A stretch of 64,000 nt of DNA from Bacillus pumilus (GTDB lineage Bacteria > Bacillota > Bacilli > Bacillales > Bacillaceae): positions 2,356,001-2,420,000 of the forward strand of contig NZ_CP046128.1 in assembly GCF_038738535.1 (NCBI RefSeq). Reading direction: 5' to 3'. A program made the translations under genes and the position numbers. The notes below the pieces were generated by a model, which was not told the DNA's origin, did no database searches, and was given only the letters and a program-made list of their open reading frames with translations. Positions 45,214 to 54,544 of this stretch are shown here, piece by piece; within the stretch, counting starts at the first letter, position 1, and every line of letters begins with the position of its first letter.

Positions 45214-45505
45214 ATAAAAAAGCCTTCTCACCCCACAATGACACTACTTTTCACTAGGTCAAAGGGGCGAAAAAGCTTTGTTTTTCGCGGTACCACCCTT
45301 GTTCACGGCAAAATCTGCTGCCGTCTCATGGACATCTTTCATCCATTTTGGTAACGAGTGAGCAATGTCACTCGGTCTGCCCTACTATCATTTCAAGCAG
45401 ACACTCAGAGGTGAGTTCACTTTAGAAAGTAACACCGGTTTCCAGCTACCACCGGCTCTCTGTAGATACTGACTCTAAAGCTACTAGTCCTCTTCAACGT
45501 TTATC
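45214..45505 (-). promoter_or_regulatory. T-box leader of ilvB-leuD (leucine)
   Basis: The T-box AGGGTGGTACCGCG is at 45286-45299 and the terminator (arms near 45220-45234 and 45264-45277, then T run) follows. The specifier loop GAACTCACC places the triplet CTC at 45413-45415, a leucine codon, as in B. subtilis. The leader begins within about 10 bases of the ilvE stop codon, so ilvE is transcribed ahead of the tRNA-controlled attenuator. I see no convincing separate promoter between them. Confidence 0.95.
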
Positions 45506-45514
45506 GATATCTAT

Positions 45515-46429
45515 TTAGCTTGCGTGAATGTTTTCATCTGTAAATACGACTTTTTCTCCTTCTTCAACCACTCGCTTGCGGAATTGTTCAAGAAGTTTGT
45601 TTGTGTGGACCCCAGGTTTCCCTTCACCGATTGTACGGCCGTCAACCTTTACAACAGCGATCACTTCGGCTGCGGTTCCTGTCAGAAAAACTTCTTCTGC
45701 TGTATACACATCGTGCCTTGTGAATGGTTCTTCTTTCACTTCGTAGCCTAAGTCTTCTGCAATCTCCATGATGGCATTTCTTGTGATGCCTTCAAGAGCG
45801 CCGATATAACCTGGCGGTGTATAAAGCTTACCTTTTTTATAAATAAACACATTGTCTGCAGAACCTTCTGCCACGTACCCTTGATCGTTCAGCATCAGCG
45901 CTTCACTCACACCGGCCATATGGGCTTCGATTCGGACAAGGATGTTATTCAAATAATTTAATGATTTCACTTTTGGGCTCAGTACATCGGGACGATTTCG
46001 TCTCGTCGGTACTGTTACAATATCAATACCCGTTTCATATAGGTGCTTTGGAAAGATGGCCAGCGGCTCTACAATGATCACTGTGTTGGCTCTCCCGCAG
46101 TTGTTTGGATCTAAACCAAGATCACCAGCTCCTCTTGAGACAACAAGACGAATATAGGCATCCTTTAGGCCGTTCCTTTCAACTGTATGAATCATTTTTT
46201 CCGTGAGTTCCTCAAGTGAATATGGAATGTTCAGCATAATGGATCTGGCGGAATCATACAGGCGGTCTAAATGTTCTTTCATTCGAAAGATATTTCCGTT
46301 ATACACGCGTATCCCTTCGAACACACCGTCACCATATAAGAAGCCATGATCATAAACTGAAATTTTCGCATCCTCTTTTTTCACGAGTTCATCGTTTAAA
46401 AAGATCCACTGTTCCTTTTGGTCTTCCAT
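45515..46429 (-). CDS. ilvE: Branched-chain amino-acid aminotransferase (fold type IV, IlvE)
   Basis: A 304-residue fold-type-IV PLP aminotransferase. It has VYDHGFLYGDGVFEGIRVYNG, the PLP lysine in LSPKVKSLNYLNN, GSADNVFIYKKG, and a C-terminal cofactor segment around EEVFLTGTAAEVIAV. It should transfer the amino group in the last step of leucine, isoleucine and valine synthesis. It is of the short E. coli IlvE-like type, unlike the longer YbgE/YwaA enzymes of B. subtilis. It lies just upstream of the T-box and the rest of the pathway, behind a strong promoter with CodY and CcpA sites. Confidence 0.93.
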   Translation of the reverse strand: MEDQKEQWIFLNDELVKKEDAKISVYDHGFLYGDGVFEGIRVYNGNIFRMKEHLDRLYDSARSIMLNIPYSLEELTEKMIHTVERNGLKDAYIRLVVSRGAGDLGLDPNNCGRANTVIIVEPLAIFPKHLYETGIDIVTVPTRRNRPDVLSPKVKSLNYLNNILVRIEAHMAGVSEALMLNDQGYVAEGSADNVFIYKKGKLYTPPGYIGALEGITRNAIMEIAEDLGYEVKEEPFTRHDVYTAEEVFLTGTAAEVIAVVKVDGRTIGEGKPGVHTNKLLEQFRKRVVEEGEKVVFTDENIHAS

Positions 46430-46468
46430 TATCAGTGCGCACCCTCTCTTTCAAACAAAAAGTAGTTG

Positions 46469-46483
46469 AATTTTCAGACACTT
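46469..46483. promoter_or_regulatory. CodY box upstream of ilvE
   Basis: AATTTTCAGACACTT agrees with the CodY consensus AATTTTCWGAAAATT at 13 of 15 positions. It lies between the -10 element and the ilvE start, where CodY bound to branched-chain amino acids and GTP would block transcription. Confidence 0.7.
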
Positions 46484-46538
46484 TTTATTGAAGCCTCTCA
46501 CGCTTGCTCTGCGTGTTTGTTTAGCTTTTGTTGAACCC

Positions 46539-46567
46539 ATCTTACGCCGCTTTCCATACAGTGTCAA
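46539..46567 (-). promoter_or_regulatory. Sigma-A promoter of ilvE (and likely the ilv-leu operon)
   Basis: TTGACA (46562-46567) and TAAGAT (46539-46544) are 17 bases apart. Transcription would start near 46532, about 100 bases before ilvE. Confidence 0.85.
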
Positions 46568-46613
46568 CAGCATTTTTAAAATTATTAGACAATTTAGACT
46601 AATCAAAATTAAA

Positions 46614-46627
46614 TGTATACGCTTACA
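46614..46627. promoter_or_regulatory. CcpA site (cre) upstream of the ilvE promoter
   Basis: TGTATACGCTTACA is a near-palindrome with the CG core and the TG/CA ends of cre sites. Its centre is about 88 bases upstream of the predicted start. In B. subtilis CcpA activates the ilv-leu promoter from a cre at about -96, so this is probably an activating site carried along with the operon promoter. Confidence 0.72.
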
Positions 46628-46861
46628 CCTTTGCTAGACAAGGAATGAAAAAACTTAAAATTTTTTGTATTTTTTCTTCAATTGATTTACTTTACCTGAA
46701 CGCTTTTCTTTTGAGAAAACGTTTGTCATATTTTTTCACATCGTTTTTAATGAATACTGGTAGATTTCAACGCTTTTGATTTTCTTTCGGCATGCCTTTC
46801 TAAAGCGTTTTCCTATGAATTTATGATAGAATGAGAGCATCTTATAGAAGGAGGGCAATAC

Positions 46862-47905
46862 ATGGCTAACATCAGAGGTTATATCGGAACATATACAAAG
46901 GGAGACAGTAAAGGCATTTATACTTTTACATTAAATACGGACAAGCAGCAGATCGAACAAGTAAAAGTAGCTGCTGAACTTGAAAATCCTACATATTTAA
47001 CCGTCTCAGATTCTCAAAAATTTGTGTATTCTGTTGTGAAAGAAGGATCACAGGGCGGCGTGGCTGCGTATCAAATTGATGCAGAAACCGGCACACTTCG
47101 TTTCATCAACCAAGAGCTTGCCGATGGCGCTTCTCCTTGCCACGTCAGCGTGGACAATCAAACAAAAACAGCTTTTACAGCAAACTATCATAAAGGAACA
47201 GCAGAGATGTATGAAATCGATGCTGAAAATGGCTCAGTCATCCGCACGCTGTCACAGGCGCAGCATGAAGGAACTGGACCAAACGAAGACCGTCAGGAAA
47301 AACCGCACACTCACTTTATGGGTCTGACACCAGATGAACAATTTGCAGTGGCTGTTGACCTTGGGACAGATGGCATTTATACGTATAAGAAAGAGGGCGA
47401 CAAACTCGAGCTCGCTCATACATTTGAAACAAAACCAGGCACCGGTCCTCGCCATATCACATTCCATCCAACGAAACCTGTGGCATATGTGATGACAGAG
47501 CTAAGCTCAGAGGTGATTGTGCTTCGTTACTTTGAAGATGGTCATTTCGAAGAGATCCAAACGATCGCAACCATTCCAAGCGACTTTACAGAGAACAATC
47601 AGGGCAGTGCCATTCACGTCTCTTCAGACGGGCAATTTGTTTATGCAGGAAATCGCGGTCATGACAGCATTGCGATTTTTAAAGCAGACGCTGACGGCCA
47701 ATTAAGTCTTGTCGAGATTGCTTCCTCTGAAGGAAACTGGCCTAGAGACTTTGTGCTTGATCCAACTGAAGAATTCCTCGTCGGTTCAAACCAAGAATCT
47801 AGCAACCTAGTGTTATACAAACGCGACAAAGAAACAGGACTTCTCACTGTCTTACAATCAGACATCGCCGTTCCTCATCCAGTTTGCGTGAAATTTTTAG
47901 GATAA
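46862..47905 (+). CDS. pgl: 6-phosphogluconolactonase (beta-propeller type)
   Basis: A 347-residue seven-bladed propeller lactonase of the YkgB/Pgl family (GYIGTYTKGDSKGIYTF at the start; HVSSDGQFVYAGNRGHDSI and FLVGSNQESSNLVLYKRD later). It hydrolyses 6-phosphogluconolactone in the oxidative pentose phosphate path. An AAGGAGGG ribosome site precedes ATG 46862. The stretch 46628-46861 holds several AACGCTTTT / AAAACGTTT motifs resembling cre half-sites but no clear promoter. Confidence 0.93.
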   Translation: MANIRGYIGTYTKGDSKGIYTFTLNTDKQQIEQVKVAAELENPTYLTVSDSQKFVYSVVKEGSQGGVAAYQIDAETGTLRFINQELADGASPCHVSVDNQTKTAFTANYHKGTAEMYEIDAENGSVIRTLSQAQHEGTGPNEDRQEKPHTHFMGLTPDEQFAVAVDLGTDGIYTYKKEGDKLELAHTFETKPGTGPRHITFHPTKPVAYVMTELSSEVIVLRYFEDGHFEEIQTIATIPSDFTENNQGSAIHVSSDGQFVYAGNRGHDSIAIFKADADGQLSLVEIASSEGNWPRDFVLDPTEEFLVGSNQESSNLVLYKRDKETGLLTVLQSDIAVPHPVCVKFLG

Positions 47906-47942
47906 TGAAAAAAGCCTCCGTTTTGGAGGCTTCAGCTTGTTG

Positions 47943-47980
47943 ACAAAGGGCTAAAATGAACTTTATTTTAGCCCTTTGTC
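47943..47980. terminator. Bidirectional terminator between pgl and the DUF1232 gene
   Basis: The stem ACAAAGGGCTAAAA/TTTTAGCCCTTTGT is long and nearly perfect. A smaller hairpin AAGCCTCC/GGAGGCTT (47910-47934) just after pgl may add to termination. Confidence 0.88.
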
Positions 47981-47986
47981 TTCTTT

Positions 47987-48412
47987 TCAGCGTGCAGACG
48001 GCATCCCGCCATCTTCAAGCTTTTGATCAATAAGAGACGTATCGGTTTTTTCACCGAACCATTTTGACAGCCTGTCCTTCGCTTTTCCTTTCACATCATC
48101 ATCAATGTACATCGCTACTTGGAGCAGAGCAAATGTGATCGCTCCTAAATCATCTGTGTAGCCGACACCAATCAATGTATCAGGGATGAGGTCAATAGGA
48201 AGGATAAAGTATCCGAGTGCCCCAATAATAAGGGTTTTTGCTTTGACAGGCACTTCGGGTTTTTGCAATGTATAGTAAAGTAATAGCACAGCATAGACAA
48301 GAGAGACACCAGCCTTTTGTGCCGTCTTTTTTAACTTTTCCCAAAAGGCATGATCATTAAAATGCTTCTTCGAACGCTTTAATAGTTCTTTTTTCTCAGA
48401 ACGGTTCATCAT
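47987..48412 (-). CDS. DUF1232 membrane protein
   Basis: A 141-residue protein with a DUF1232 (YkvA-like) domain around residues 58-105 (GALGYFILPIDLIPDTLIGVGYTDDLGA). The motif with P-x-D-L-I-P-D and the following DD is typical of the family, which is membrane-associated and of unknown function. It starts at ATG 48412 behind GGAGGCGAT. It follows the dlt terminator and is probably a single gene. Confidence 0.88.
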   Translation of the reverse strand: MMNRSEKKELLKRSKKHFNDHAFWEKLKKTAQKAGVSLVYAVLLLYYTLQKPEVPVKAKTLIIGALGYFILPIDLIPDTLIGVGYTDDLGAITFALLQVAMYIDDDVKGKAKDRLSKWFGEKTDTSLIDQKLEDGGMPSAR

Positions 48413-48477
48413 ATCGCCTCCATCTACAGCATAGCCCTTTTCCCTTCGTTATACAAGATATCCGCCGATTCGACAAA

Positions 48478-48503
48478 CAAAAAGCAGCAGAAAGCTGCTG
48501 CAT
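48478..48503 (-). terminator. Terminator after dltD
   Basis: The stem GCAGCAG/CTGCTGC with a 3-5-base loop and T run on the minus strand directly follows the dltD stop. Confidence 0.88.
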
Positions 48504-48504
48504 T

Positions 48505-49671
48505 CTACTGCTCTTTGTAAAACTTTTCGATCGCCTTATCGATGTAGACCCATCCTTTATAAGACACATGAATTGTATCTTTAAAGAAGTAAGGATCGTA
48601 TTCATGTTTAGTCAAATCTGCGACTTCATACCCGTTATCTCGAATTTGACGATTGATTTTCTCATAATACTCTGTACGCCCCTCTTTCGGGAAACCGGTA
48701 TAATCATACCATTTTCCATTGACAGGAATCGTCACAAACAAAGGCTTCGCCCCTGCCTGTTTTAAAATATCCAGCATGATTTGAAAATCTTTGTATTCTG
48801 GTGATTCCGCATAGGAGTGGTCTTCACGAGAATCTTTCATCTTTTTCATGATCGGTTTCAGCTTGCGGTCAAATAGTTTTTGATTAATATAAAACGGGTT
48901 GTTCCCTGCTTTTTCCGCACCTAAGACACTCGCTTCTTTTTCAAGCTCAGTCCATGTTTTTCCTTTGACAGAAGGAGACGGATGAAGCTTACGCTCTTTC
49001 CCCGATCCAATTGTATAGTACATGTCTTTCTTTTGAAGCATGCCATAATACATTTTTGCAATAGGAGAAATCGCGCCATAAGCGAATTTGTTCCCAGAAA
49101 GCTCTGCTTTAAAAAGTTCTGTGATGACCATGTCGTTCTTTACAGCTTTAAACGTCATGATTCTCTTGATCAGCTCTTTTTTCACAGCTGGATCAATTTC
49201 TTTATTATAAGCGAGATTAAGCGCTTGAAGCGCTGAATAGTTCGGTGCAAAGTGATTCTCGTCAGATCCCCATTTCACAAACCACTGCGGGGACACGATA
49301 AACACAAGCTTCTTCCCTTTTAATTCATCCATATGCGCTGCGAAGTTCATCGCATGAATTAATGATTGTGACCCACCTTTTCCAATAAGATAAGGTGTAA
49401 ACCCTTGAGGATTCTCATGAAAGAAATTCGAAGGGTGATATGGATCAAAACGTGATAGTTCAGAAGATCCATAGATCGGCAAATAAGTTGGATCTTTTAG
49501 CATTTCATCTTGTAAATAAAGCCCCTGGAACATCCCTGGATCTAATTCTGTGGCTGACTTTTGTAATTTGTCTTTTGGGATCAGATGTGAGAGCCATGCA
49601 TTTGGTACAAGAAGAACACCAATGAATAGAACAGCCGCTAAAAAAAGCGGCCCAAAAAAACGCTTTTTCAT
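48505..49671 (-). CDS. dltD: D-alanyl transfer protein DltD
   Basis: A 388-residue membrane-anchored SGNH-like esterase outside the cell that passes D-alanine onto teichoic acids. It has one N-terminal membrane segment (PLFLAAVLFIGVLLVP), the nucleophile motif YGSSELSRFDPYHPSNFF near residue 69, and the Asp/His end of the catalytic site in DPYFFKDTIHVSYKGW. It shares one base with dltC. Confidence 0.97.
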   Translation of the reverse strand: MKKRFFGPLFLAAVLFIGVLLVPNAWLSHLIPKDKLQKSATELDPGMFQGLYLQDEMLKDPTYLPIYGSSELSRFDPYHPSNFFHENPQGFTPYLIGKGGSQSLIHAMNFAAHMDELKGKKLVFIVSPQWFVKWGSDENHFAPNYSALQALNLAYNKEIDPAVKKELIKRIMTFKAVKNDMVITELFKAELSGNKFAYGAISPIAKMYYGMLQKKDMYYTIGSGKERKLHPSPSVKGKTWTELEKEASVLGAEKAGNNPFYINQKLFDRKLKPIMKKMKDSREDHSYAESPEYKDFQIMLDILKQAGAKPLFVTIPVNGKWYDYTGFPKEGRTEYYEKINRQIRDNGYEVADLTKHEYDPYFFKDTIHVSYKGWVYIDKAIEKFYKEQ

Positions 49672-49907
49672 TACTTCATCTCTGCCAGCTGCTCAGCAAT
49701 GTGATTCGGTGTATCCCACACATCACGATCGAACTCTGTAATCGGAACAGTAATTCCGAGCTGACTTTCAATTGCCATAAGCAGTTCTACTGTACCAAAT
49801 GAATCTAGAAGACCTTCTTCAAAAATTGCAATCTCTGGATTTTCTTTCACAACGTCGTCCTGACAAACCTCTGCAATAATACCGTATACTTGATTTTTAA
49901 ATTCCAT
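49671..49907 (-). CDS. dltC: D-alanine carrier protein DltC
   Basis: A 78-residue acyl-carrier-like protein. The phosphopantetheine serine is Ser36 in EGLLDSFGTVELLMAIESQ. D-alanine is loaded by DltA as a thioester and handed to the membrane steps (DltB). Confidence 0.98.
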   Translation of the reverse strand: MEFKNQVYGIIAEVCQDDVVKENPEIAIFEEGLLDSFGTVELLMAIESQLGITVPITEFDRDVWDTPNHIAEQLAEMK

Positions 49908-49928
49908 AATTTTCTACTCCCTTAATGA

Positions 49929-51113
49929 TTAATGATGAAATGGTTTTCCTGAAAAAATATAAAATCCGAAACAAATCACATGGAATGTAATAATGATCGA
50001 CACAACCATTGTGACCTTATTATCCGGCCACCACTTGTGCTTTTTATTCCATTTCTCAAATAAATTGTAACCGGACATCACAACTGCGTGATATAGTCCG
50101 TAAATAATATATTGAAGTGCTAGACCATGCCAAGCACCCATCAATAGAAAGAGGACAAAGTACCCAATATTTGATACAGCCATACGGTTCTTGATCCACT
50201 TCTTTTTTGTCATAAAGAACACAAATCTCATAAACACGTAGTCTCTGAACCAGAAGGAGAGGGACATGTGCCAGCGATTCCAGAAGTCTTTAATGTTCCG
50301 GCTGATAAACGGTTTGTTAAAGTTTTCTGGTGATTTAATGCCCATCATATAACTCACACCAACAGCAAATGCTGTATACCCAGCAAAGTCAAAGAACAAA
50401 TACATACTGTACGCATACATATACGTTAACTGTTGAACAAAGTGACTGCTGCTAATGTGATGAATATTCATGAGAATATACGTGTGAATCAGATAACCAA
50501 TAATGAACTTATATAAGAAGCCGATAAAAATTTTATGAATACCAGCGTATAGAAGATCACTGTACACTTCCTTTTCAGGCGGCGTATCCATATCCTTTTC
50601 AAACCGGCGGTAACGATCAATCGGACCTGATGAAATCGTCGGGAAAAAGACAATGAAATAGACCAAACGATGAATCGGAATTTTCTTCTTAATCAAGCCG
50701 TCTCTTGTCTCGATAATTAACTGGACACCTTTAAATGTTAGGTACGAGATTCCTAAAAAGCTCAGCCAGTTCATTGGCGGCGGTTGATGCGGCTGATGAG
50801 TTAAAAAGAACGGTAAAACCTTTGAGAGTACAAGCGGCAAAATAGATGCCACCACTGCCATATAGAAGACAGACGCTTGATTCGCCTTCAGCCGGTACGA
50901 AAGGTACAAGCGGATGATCAAGATTTGCCACACTGTAAACAAGAAGAGCAGCAATGCGCCATGTGCATCCTTTGAGAAAATAAGCGCGAGCGCCACAACC
51001 GTTGCAAACATGTTGTAGCCCTGCATTCTTTTGCCGCGAAGACCAAGAATGATCGTCGGCAAAAGAAGAACACCAATTAGAATGAAGAAAAAGAATGAAC
51101 TAAACGGAATCAT
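49929..51113 (-). CDS. dltB: D-alanyl transfer membrane protein DltB (MBOAT)
   Basis: A 394-residue MBOAT acyltransferase with about eleven membrane segments. The family signature is [20 protein letters not shown] and the active-site histidine is in [15 protein letters not shown]. It moves the D-alanyl group from DltC across the membrane. It overlaps dltA by 4 bases. Confidence 0.98.
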   Translation of the reverse strand: MIPFSSFFFFILIGVLLLPTIILGLRGKRMQGYNMFATVVALALIFSKDAHGALLLFLFTVWQILIIRLYLSYRLKANQASVFYMAVVASILPLVLSKVLPFFLTHQPHQPPPMNWLSFLGISYLTFKGVQLIIETRDGLIKKKIPIHRLVYFIVFFPTISSGPIDRYRRFEKDMDTPPEKEVYSDLLYAGIHKIFIGFLYKFIIGYLIHTYILMNIHHISSSHFVQQLTYMYAYSMYLFFDFAGYTAFAVGVSYMMGIKSPENFNKPFISRNIKDFWNRWHMSLSFWFRDYVFMRFVFFMTKKKWIKNRMAVSNIGYFVLFLLMGAWHGLALQYIIYGLYHAVVMSGYNLFEKWNKKHKWWPDNKVTMVVSIIITFHVICFGFYIFSGKPFHH

Positions 51114-52615
51114 AGAAGAACCTCTTTCGCGATTCTTTTACGATCAACCTTCCCGTTTGGCGTCATGTACAGCTGCTCAAGATAGACAAACTTTCTTGGA
51201 ATCATGTACGCAGGCAGTGAATCCGCCATTTCTTTCTTAATTGCACTTGTCAGCTGATATTCTTTTTCAAAAGAATGCGCTGCTGGAACAATGGCTGCAA
51301 TTAAGTACTCCACATGACCGTTTGGCTGGAACGGCACAATCACACAAGCATTGACATAGGTTGTCTCGCTCACATGATATTCAATTTCTTCAAGCTCCAT
51401 CCGGTATCCATGCAGCTTAATTTGATAGTCCAGACGGCCGTGGCATGTAATCAAACCATCCTGTGCCACACCTGCATCACCTGTACGGTAAGCAGGGCGT
51501 CCTTCGTATTCAAAGAACACTTTATCTGTTAAGGCTTGTTCACCTAAGTAGCCTCTCGTGACGCTTGGCCCTACGATGACAATTTCCCCTTTTTCACCAT
51601 CAGGAAGGGTCTTGCCTTCTTCATCTAAAATGACGATATCTGTATCCGGTTTGGCGTAGCCGACTGGTAAAGAATCGTGCTGATCAAGAATCGCCTGCGT
51701 GACTTCAATCGATGTGATCGCAACAGTTGCTTCAGTCGGACCATACGTATTAAAGACCTGCGCCTTTGGAAAACGCTCAAGGAGCGCACTTGCTACAGAT
51801 ACAGGAAGTGCCTCTCCGCAGAACAAGAAGACTTTCAGCTCTGGTAAAAGCTCCCCTGTAAAGGAAGGATCCATTAAGCACATTTGCACAAAGGAAGGTG
51901 TTGATGTCCACACTTCAACGTCAGATTGACCGAGTGCTGCAAACATATCCTTCGGCTTATTCACTAGATCTTTCACTAAACAGTAAAGCGTACCGCCTGA
52001 TTGAAGCGCTGGATACAAATCCATCACTGATAAGTCAAAAGAAAACGGTGCTTGATTTAAGAAGGTGCGCCCCCCGCCAATTGGGAAGTCTCGGCACATC
52101 CACTCTGTAAAGCTTTCTAAATTATTGGCTGTTACCTGAACGCCTTTCGGTTTTCCGGTACTGCCAGACGTATAAATGATGTAAAAGACATCATCATGTT
52201 GAACCCACTGCGAGGATGGCGGCGCTTCTTTTTCAAGTGCTAAAAGCGATGCCGCACTTTTCACCTCAATGTGTTCTTCTACATCTAATACATTCTGCTC
52301 ATTTGCACAAATCAACAGGCTGGCTTTTGAGCTTTCAATAATTGAGACGATACGCTCGGCAGGTATTGAGATGTCGACCGGAATATAAGGTCTGCCTGAT
52401 TTCACACTGCCTAAGAAAGAAATCAGCATCTCTGGCTCCATATGACCGTATACAATGACAGGTGCACTGCCATTTGCGACAGAATCGATCGCACCAGCCA
52501 TTTGGTCTGATAAATGCCAAAGCTCATCATATGTGATCGAAGCATGTTGAGAAACAAATGCTGGCTGTGTCGGTTTCGTTTGTTGATATTCATGAATCGT
52601 GTGTAATAGTTTCAT
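51110..52615 (-). CDS. dltA: D-alanine--DltC ligase DltA
   Basis: A 501-residue adenylating enzyme of the ANL family. The ATP loop is [15 protein letters not shown]5 is [14 protein letters not shown] and the catalytic lysine is in [12 protein letters not shown] near the end. It activates D-alanine and charges DltC. It lies 16 bases after dltX. Confidence 0.98.
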   Translation of the reverse strand: MKLLHTIHEYQQTKPTQPAFVSQHASITYDELWHLSDQMAGAIDSVANGSAPVIVYGHMEPEMLISFLGSVKSGRPYIPVDISIPAERIVSIIESSKASLLICANEQNVLDVEEHIEVKSAASLLALEKEAPPSSQWVQHDDVFYIIYTSGSTGKPKGVQVTANNLESFTEWMCRDFPIGGGRTFLNQAPFSFDLSVMDLYPALQSGGTLYCLVKDLVNKPKDMFAALGQSDVEVWTSTPSFVQMCLMDPSFTGELLPELKVFLFCGEALPVSVASALLERFPKAQVFNTYGPTEATVAITSIEVTQAILDQHDSLPVGYAKPDTDIVILDEEGKTLPDGEKGEIVIVGPSVTRGYLGEQALTDKVFFEYEGRPAYRTGDAGVAQDGLITCHGRLDYQIKLHGYRMELEEIEYHVSETTYVNACVIVPFQPNGHVEYLIAAIVPAAHSFEKEYQLTSAIKKEMADSLPAYMIPRKFVYLEQLYMTPNGKVDRKRIAKEVLL

Positions 52616-52631
52616 AGTCTAATCTCCAATT

Positions 52632-52775
52632 AAAAATCGTTGTAAATGAATGATCCCGTATTTGCTGTATGGAATCCGTAAATAAAGAACAATAATAGCA
52701 AAATAAGTAAGTAAAAACTTGTATATCCTATCCATTTTACAGACTTATTTTCTGATAGTTTTTTGAATAGCATAT
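52632..52775 (-). CDS. dltX: Teichoic acid D-alanylation small protein DltX
   Basis: A 47-residue protein starting MLFKKLSENKSVKWIGYTSF, with one membrane segment (YLLILLLFFIYGF) and the C-terminal motif ending FIYNDF. DltX is the first gene of most dlt operons; its C-terminal motif is thought to interact with the DltB/DltD machinery. ATG 52775 has AAAGAGGTTATC ahead. Confidence 0.93.
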
Positions 52776-52806
52776 TGATAACCTCTTTTCTTTTGACACT
52801 TATAGA

Positions 52807-52833
52807 GACGCATGAATCATTAAAAGAGTTTCA
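52807..52833 (-). promoter_or_regulatory. ECF sigma factor promoter of the dlt operon
   Basis: TGAAAC (52828-52833) and CGTC (52807-52810) are 17 bases apart, the pattern of SigX/SigM/SigW-class promoters. The B. subtilis dlt operon is SigX- and SigM-dependent, in response to cationic antimicrobial and envelope stress. Confidence 0.78.
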
Positions 52834-52995
52834 TATCAAAACATAAAAATTTTAAGAAATACTAAAAAAATGTCGAACCTTGGAACGTCTCTTTTGAGCA
52901 AAGCTGTCTTATTGTAACAAAGATTTAATACATTTGAAATGAAATCCGATCTTAAATTTGCCTTAAAATTGCTGAAAGCTGTTGAACTAACGCAA

Positions 52996-53024
52996 AAGCC
53001 ACCTAGTCGGACTAGATGGCTTCG
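52996..53024 (-). terminator. Terminator after the Kelch gene
   Basis: The stem AAGCCATCTAGT/ACTAGGTGGCTT with a 3-base loop is followed by TTTG on the minus strand. Confidence 0.82.
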
Positions 53025-53031
53025 ATTTCAA

Positions 53032-54303
53032 TTACTTCTTATATTTATTGATTTCGAACATGAGAATGTTTTTAAACACCACATAATCCTTTTTACTTTC
53101 AAATGGACCTTTGTTATTGTCATGCTCGTCAATTTCATAAAAACCTGGTCCTTCTCCAGCGTCACGCTTTTTGTACCAGGATAGGAAGGCGTTGACTTCT
53201 TTCATGGAGAGGTCATACTCTTTTTGCAAACCATTGACCATTGTGATGATGAGTAGTGCATCGCCGTCTTCATTTGTTGCATCGTCTTTAGGCGGTGTGG
53301 TTGGTTCTGGGTCTTTGTCGCCAGGTGGTTCGGTCTCAGTGTTTTTTAGACTCTTTAACGAGATAGATAAATTAGTTTTGAAATTTGCTCTAGCGTTAGT
53401 AGGAGCACTTGAACTTTGTTCAACTCCTCCAATTACATAGAGTGTATCATCAACAAGTGCTGATACATGTCCCATTCGATAAGGTGCAGAAGTGTTAGGT
53501 ATAGTTTTCGATTTCATAGCTTCTATATCAAAGAGTGTAACTCTAGAAGTTCCACCTGTTCTTATAATATAATCCTCAAAATTTAATGCATCATGATAAG
53601 GTGCAATTGCTCCCGATCCTAAAACTGTCCACTGATCTAATAATGGATCGTACTCAAACGTTTTTGGACCTATTAATTCTGATCCAGCTAAAACATAGAG
53701 TTTATTTTTTATAACCACAGCATTTCCAGCAGTAGCCTCATTGGTGAATTTTTTCTTTTTTGTCCATTCCTTTGTTTTTGTATCGTAACTAAATGTATTA
53801 TTGTACTTCTCTGGCTTTAACGAACTATTATAACCAACAACATAGATTTTATTATCTATAACACCAGCGTATAAATTATATGCAGATATCTTCAATTCAA
53901 ATGGAAGGTCTTCTGAATTCTCCCATGTATCCGTTTTGATATTATAAACTTCTACGCTATTCGTGGATCCTTGTTCTGTTCTACCACCCATTACATATAT
54001 ACGTTCATCTACTATTACACTGGCAGCACCCATACGGCCTGTTTTCATACCAGCTTTTTCTGACCATTTATCTAGTTTCGGATCATATACATAAGTAGTA
54101 TTAGAATATGCCTTACTTGGACCCGTTCCACCTATTACATAGATTTTCCCATCATATACTTCACTTACAGCTCCTACTCTGGCATCTGACAACTCTGCCC
54201 GTTCTTTCCATTCAAGCGTATCTGTATTTTCCGCTTTTATCGATTGTGATGGATAACATAATACTGACAACAACAAAGTGAAAATAAAAATCCATTTTTT
54301 CAA
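53032..54303 (-). CDS. Secreted Kelch-repeat beta-propeller protein
   Basis: About 423 residues. A signal peptide (KKWIFIFTLLLSVLC, cut near SIKA/EN) is followed by five or six Kelch units (for example DGKIYVIGGTG, DERIYVMGGRT, DDTLYVIGGVE). A Pro/Asp/Thr linker (TEPPGDKDPEPTTPPKDD) then leads to a C-terminal domain of about 75 residues (LLIITMVNGLQKEYDLSM... FKNILMFEINKYKK) seen in other Bacillus exoproteins. TTG 54303 is the likely start; a GTG three codons earlier lies too close to GGAG. The ligand is unknown. Confidence 0.85.
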   Translation of the reverse strand: MKKWIFIFTLLLSVLCYPSQSIKAENTDTLEWKERAELSDARVGAVSEVYDGKIYVIGGTGPSKAYSNTTYVYDPKLDKWSEKAGMKTGRMGAASVIVDERIYVMGGRTEQGSTNSVEVYNIKTDTWENSEDLPFELKISAYNLYAGVIDNKIYVVGYNSSLKPEKYNNTFSYDTKTKEWTKKKKFTNEATAGNAVVIKNKLYVLAGSELIGPKTFEYDPLLDQWTVLGSGAIAPYHDALNFEDYIIRTGGTSRVTLFDIEAMKSKTIPNTSAPYRMGHVSALVDDTLYVIGGVEQSSSAPTNARANFKTNLSISLKSLKNTETEPPGDKDPEPTTPPKDDATNEDGDALLIITMVNGLQKEYDLSMKEVNAFLSWYKKRDAGEGPGFYEIDEHDNNKGPFESKKDYVVFKNILMFEINKYKK

Positions 54304-54517
54304 TATAACCACACTCCTTCAATTTGTTTACATAACAAATATCGGATAGTTATTTATTTTTTTCATGTTTTTGTTACTTATATATATTTATTAGTTATTT
54401 ACTGTTTCCACAATGCGCCTATAAATTTCTAAAATCAGACTTCCGCATTAGAATTATTTCATATTAATATTAATTAATTGCAGGCATTACTTATATTTTT
54501 CTATTTCCCCATTAAAA

Positions 54518-54541
54518 AAACCATGATGATTCATAGGTTTC
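54518..54541 (-). terminator. Terminator after the DUF4241 pseudogene
   Basis: The imperfect stem ACCTATGA/TCATGGT with T7 on the minus strand follows the pseudogene directly. Confidence 0.65.
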
Positions 54542-54544
54542 TTC

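Noticed and set aside
47252-47865. Minus-strand frames opposite pgl
   Set aside because: Antisense to a clear propeller gene, without ribosome sites.
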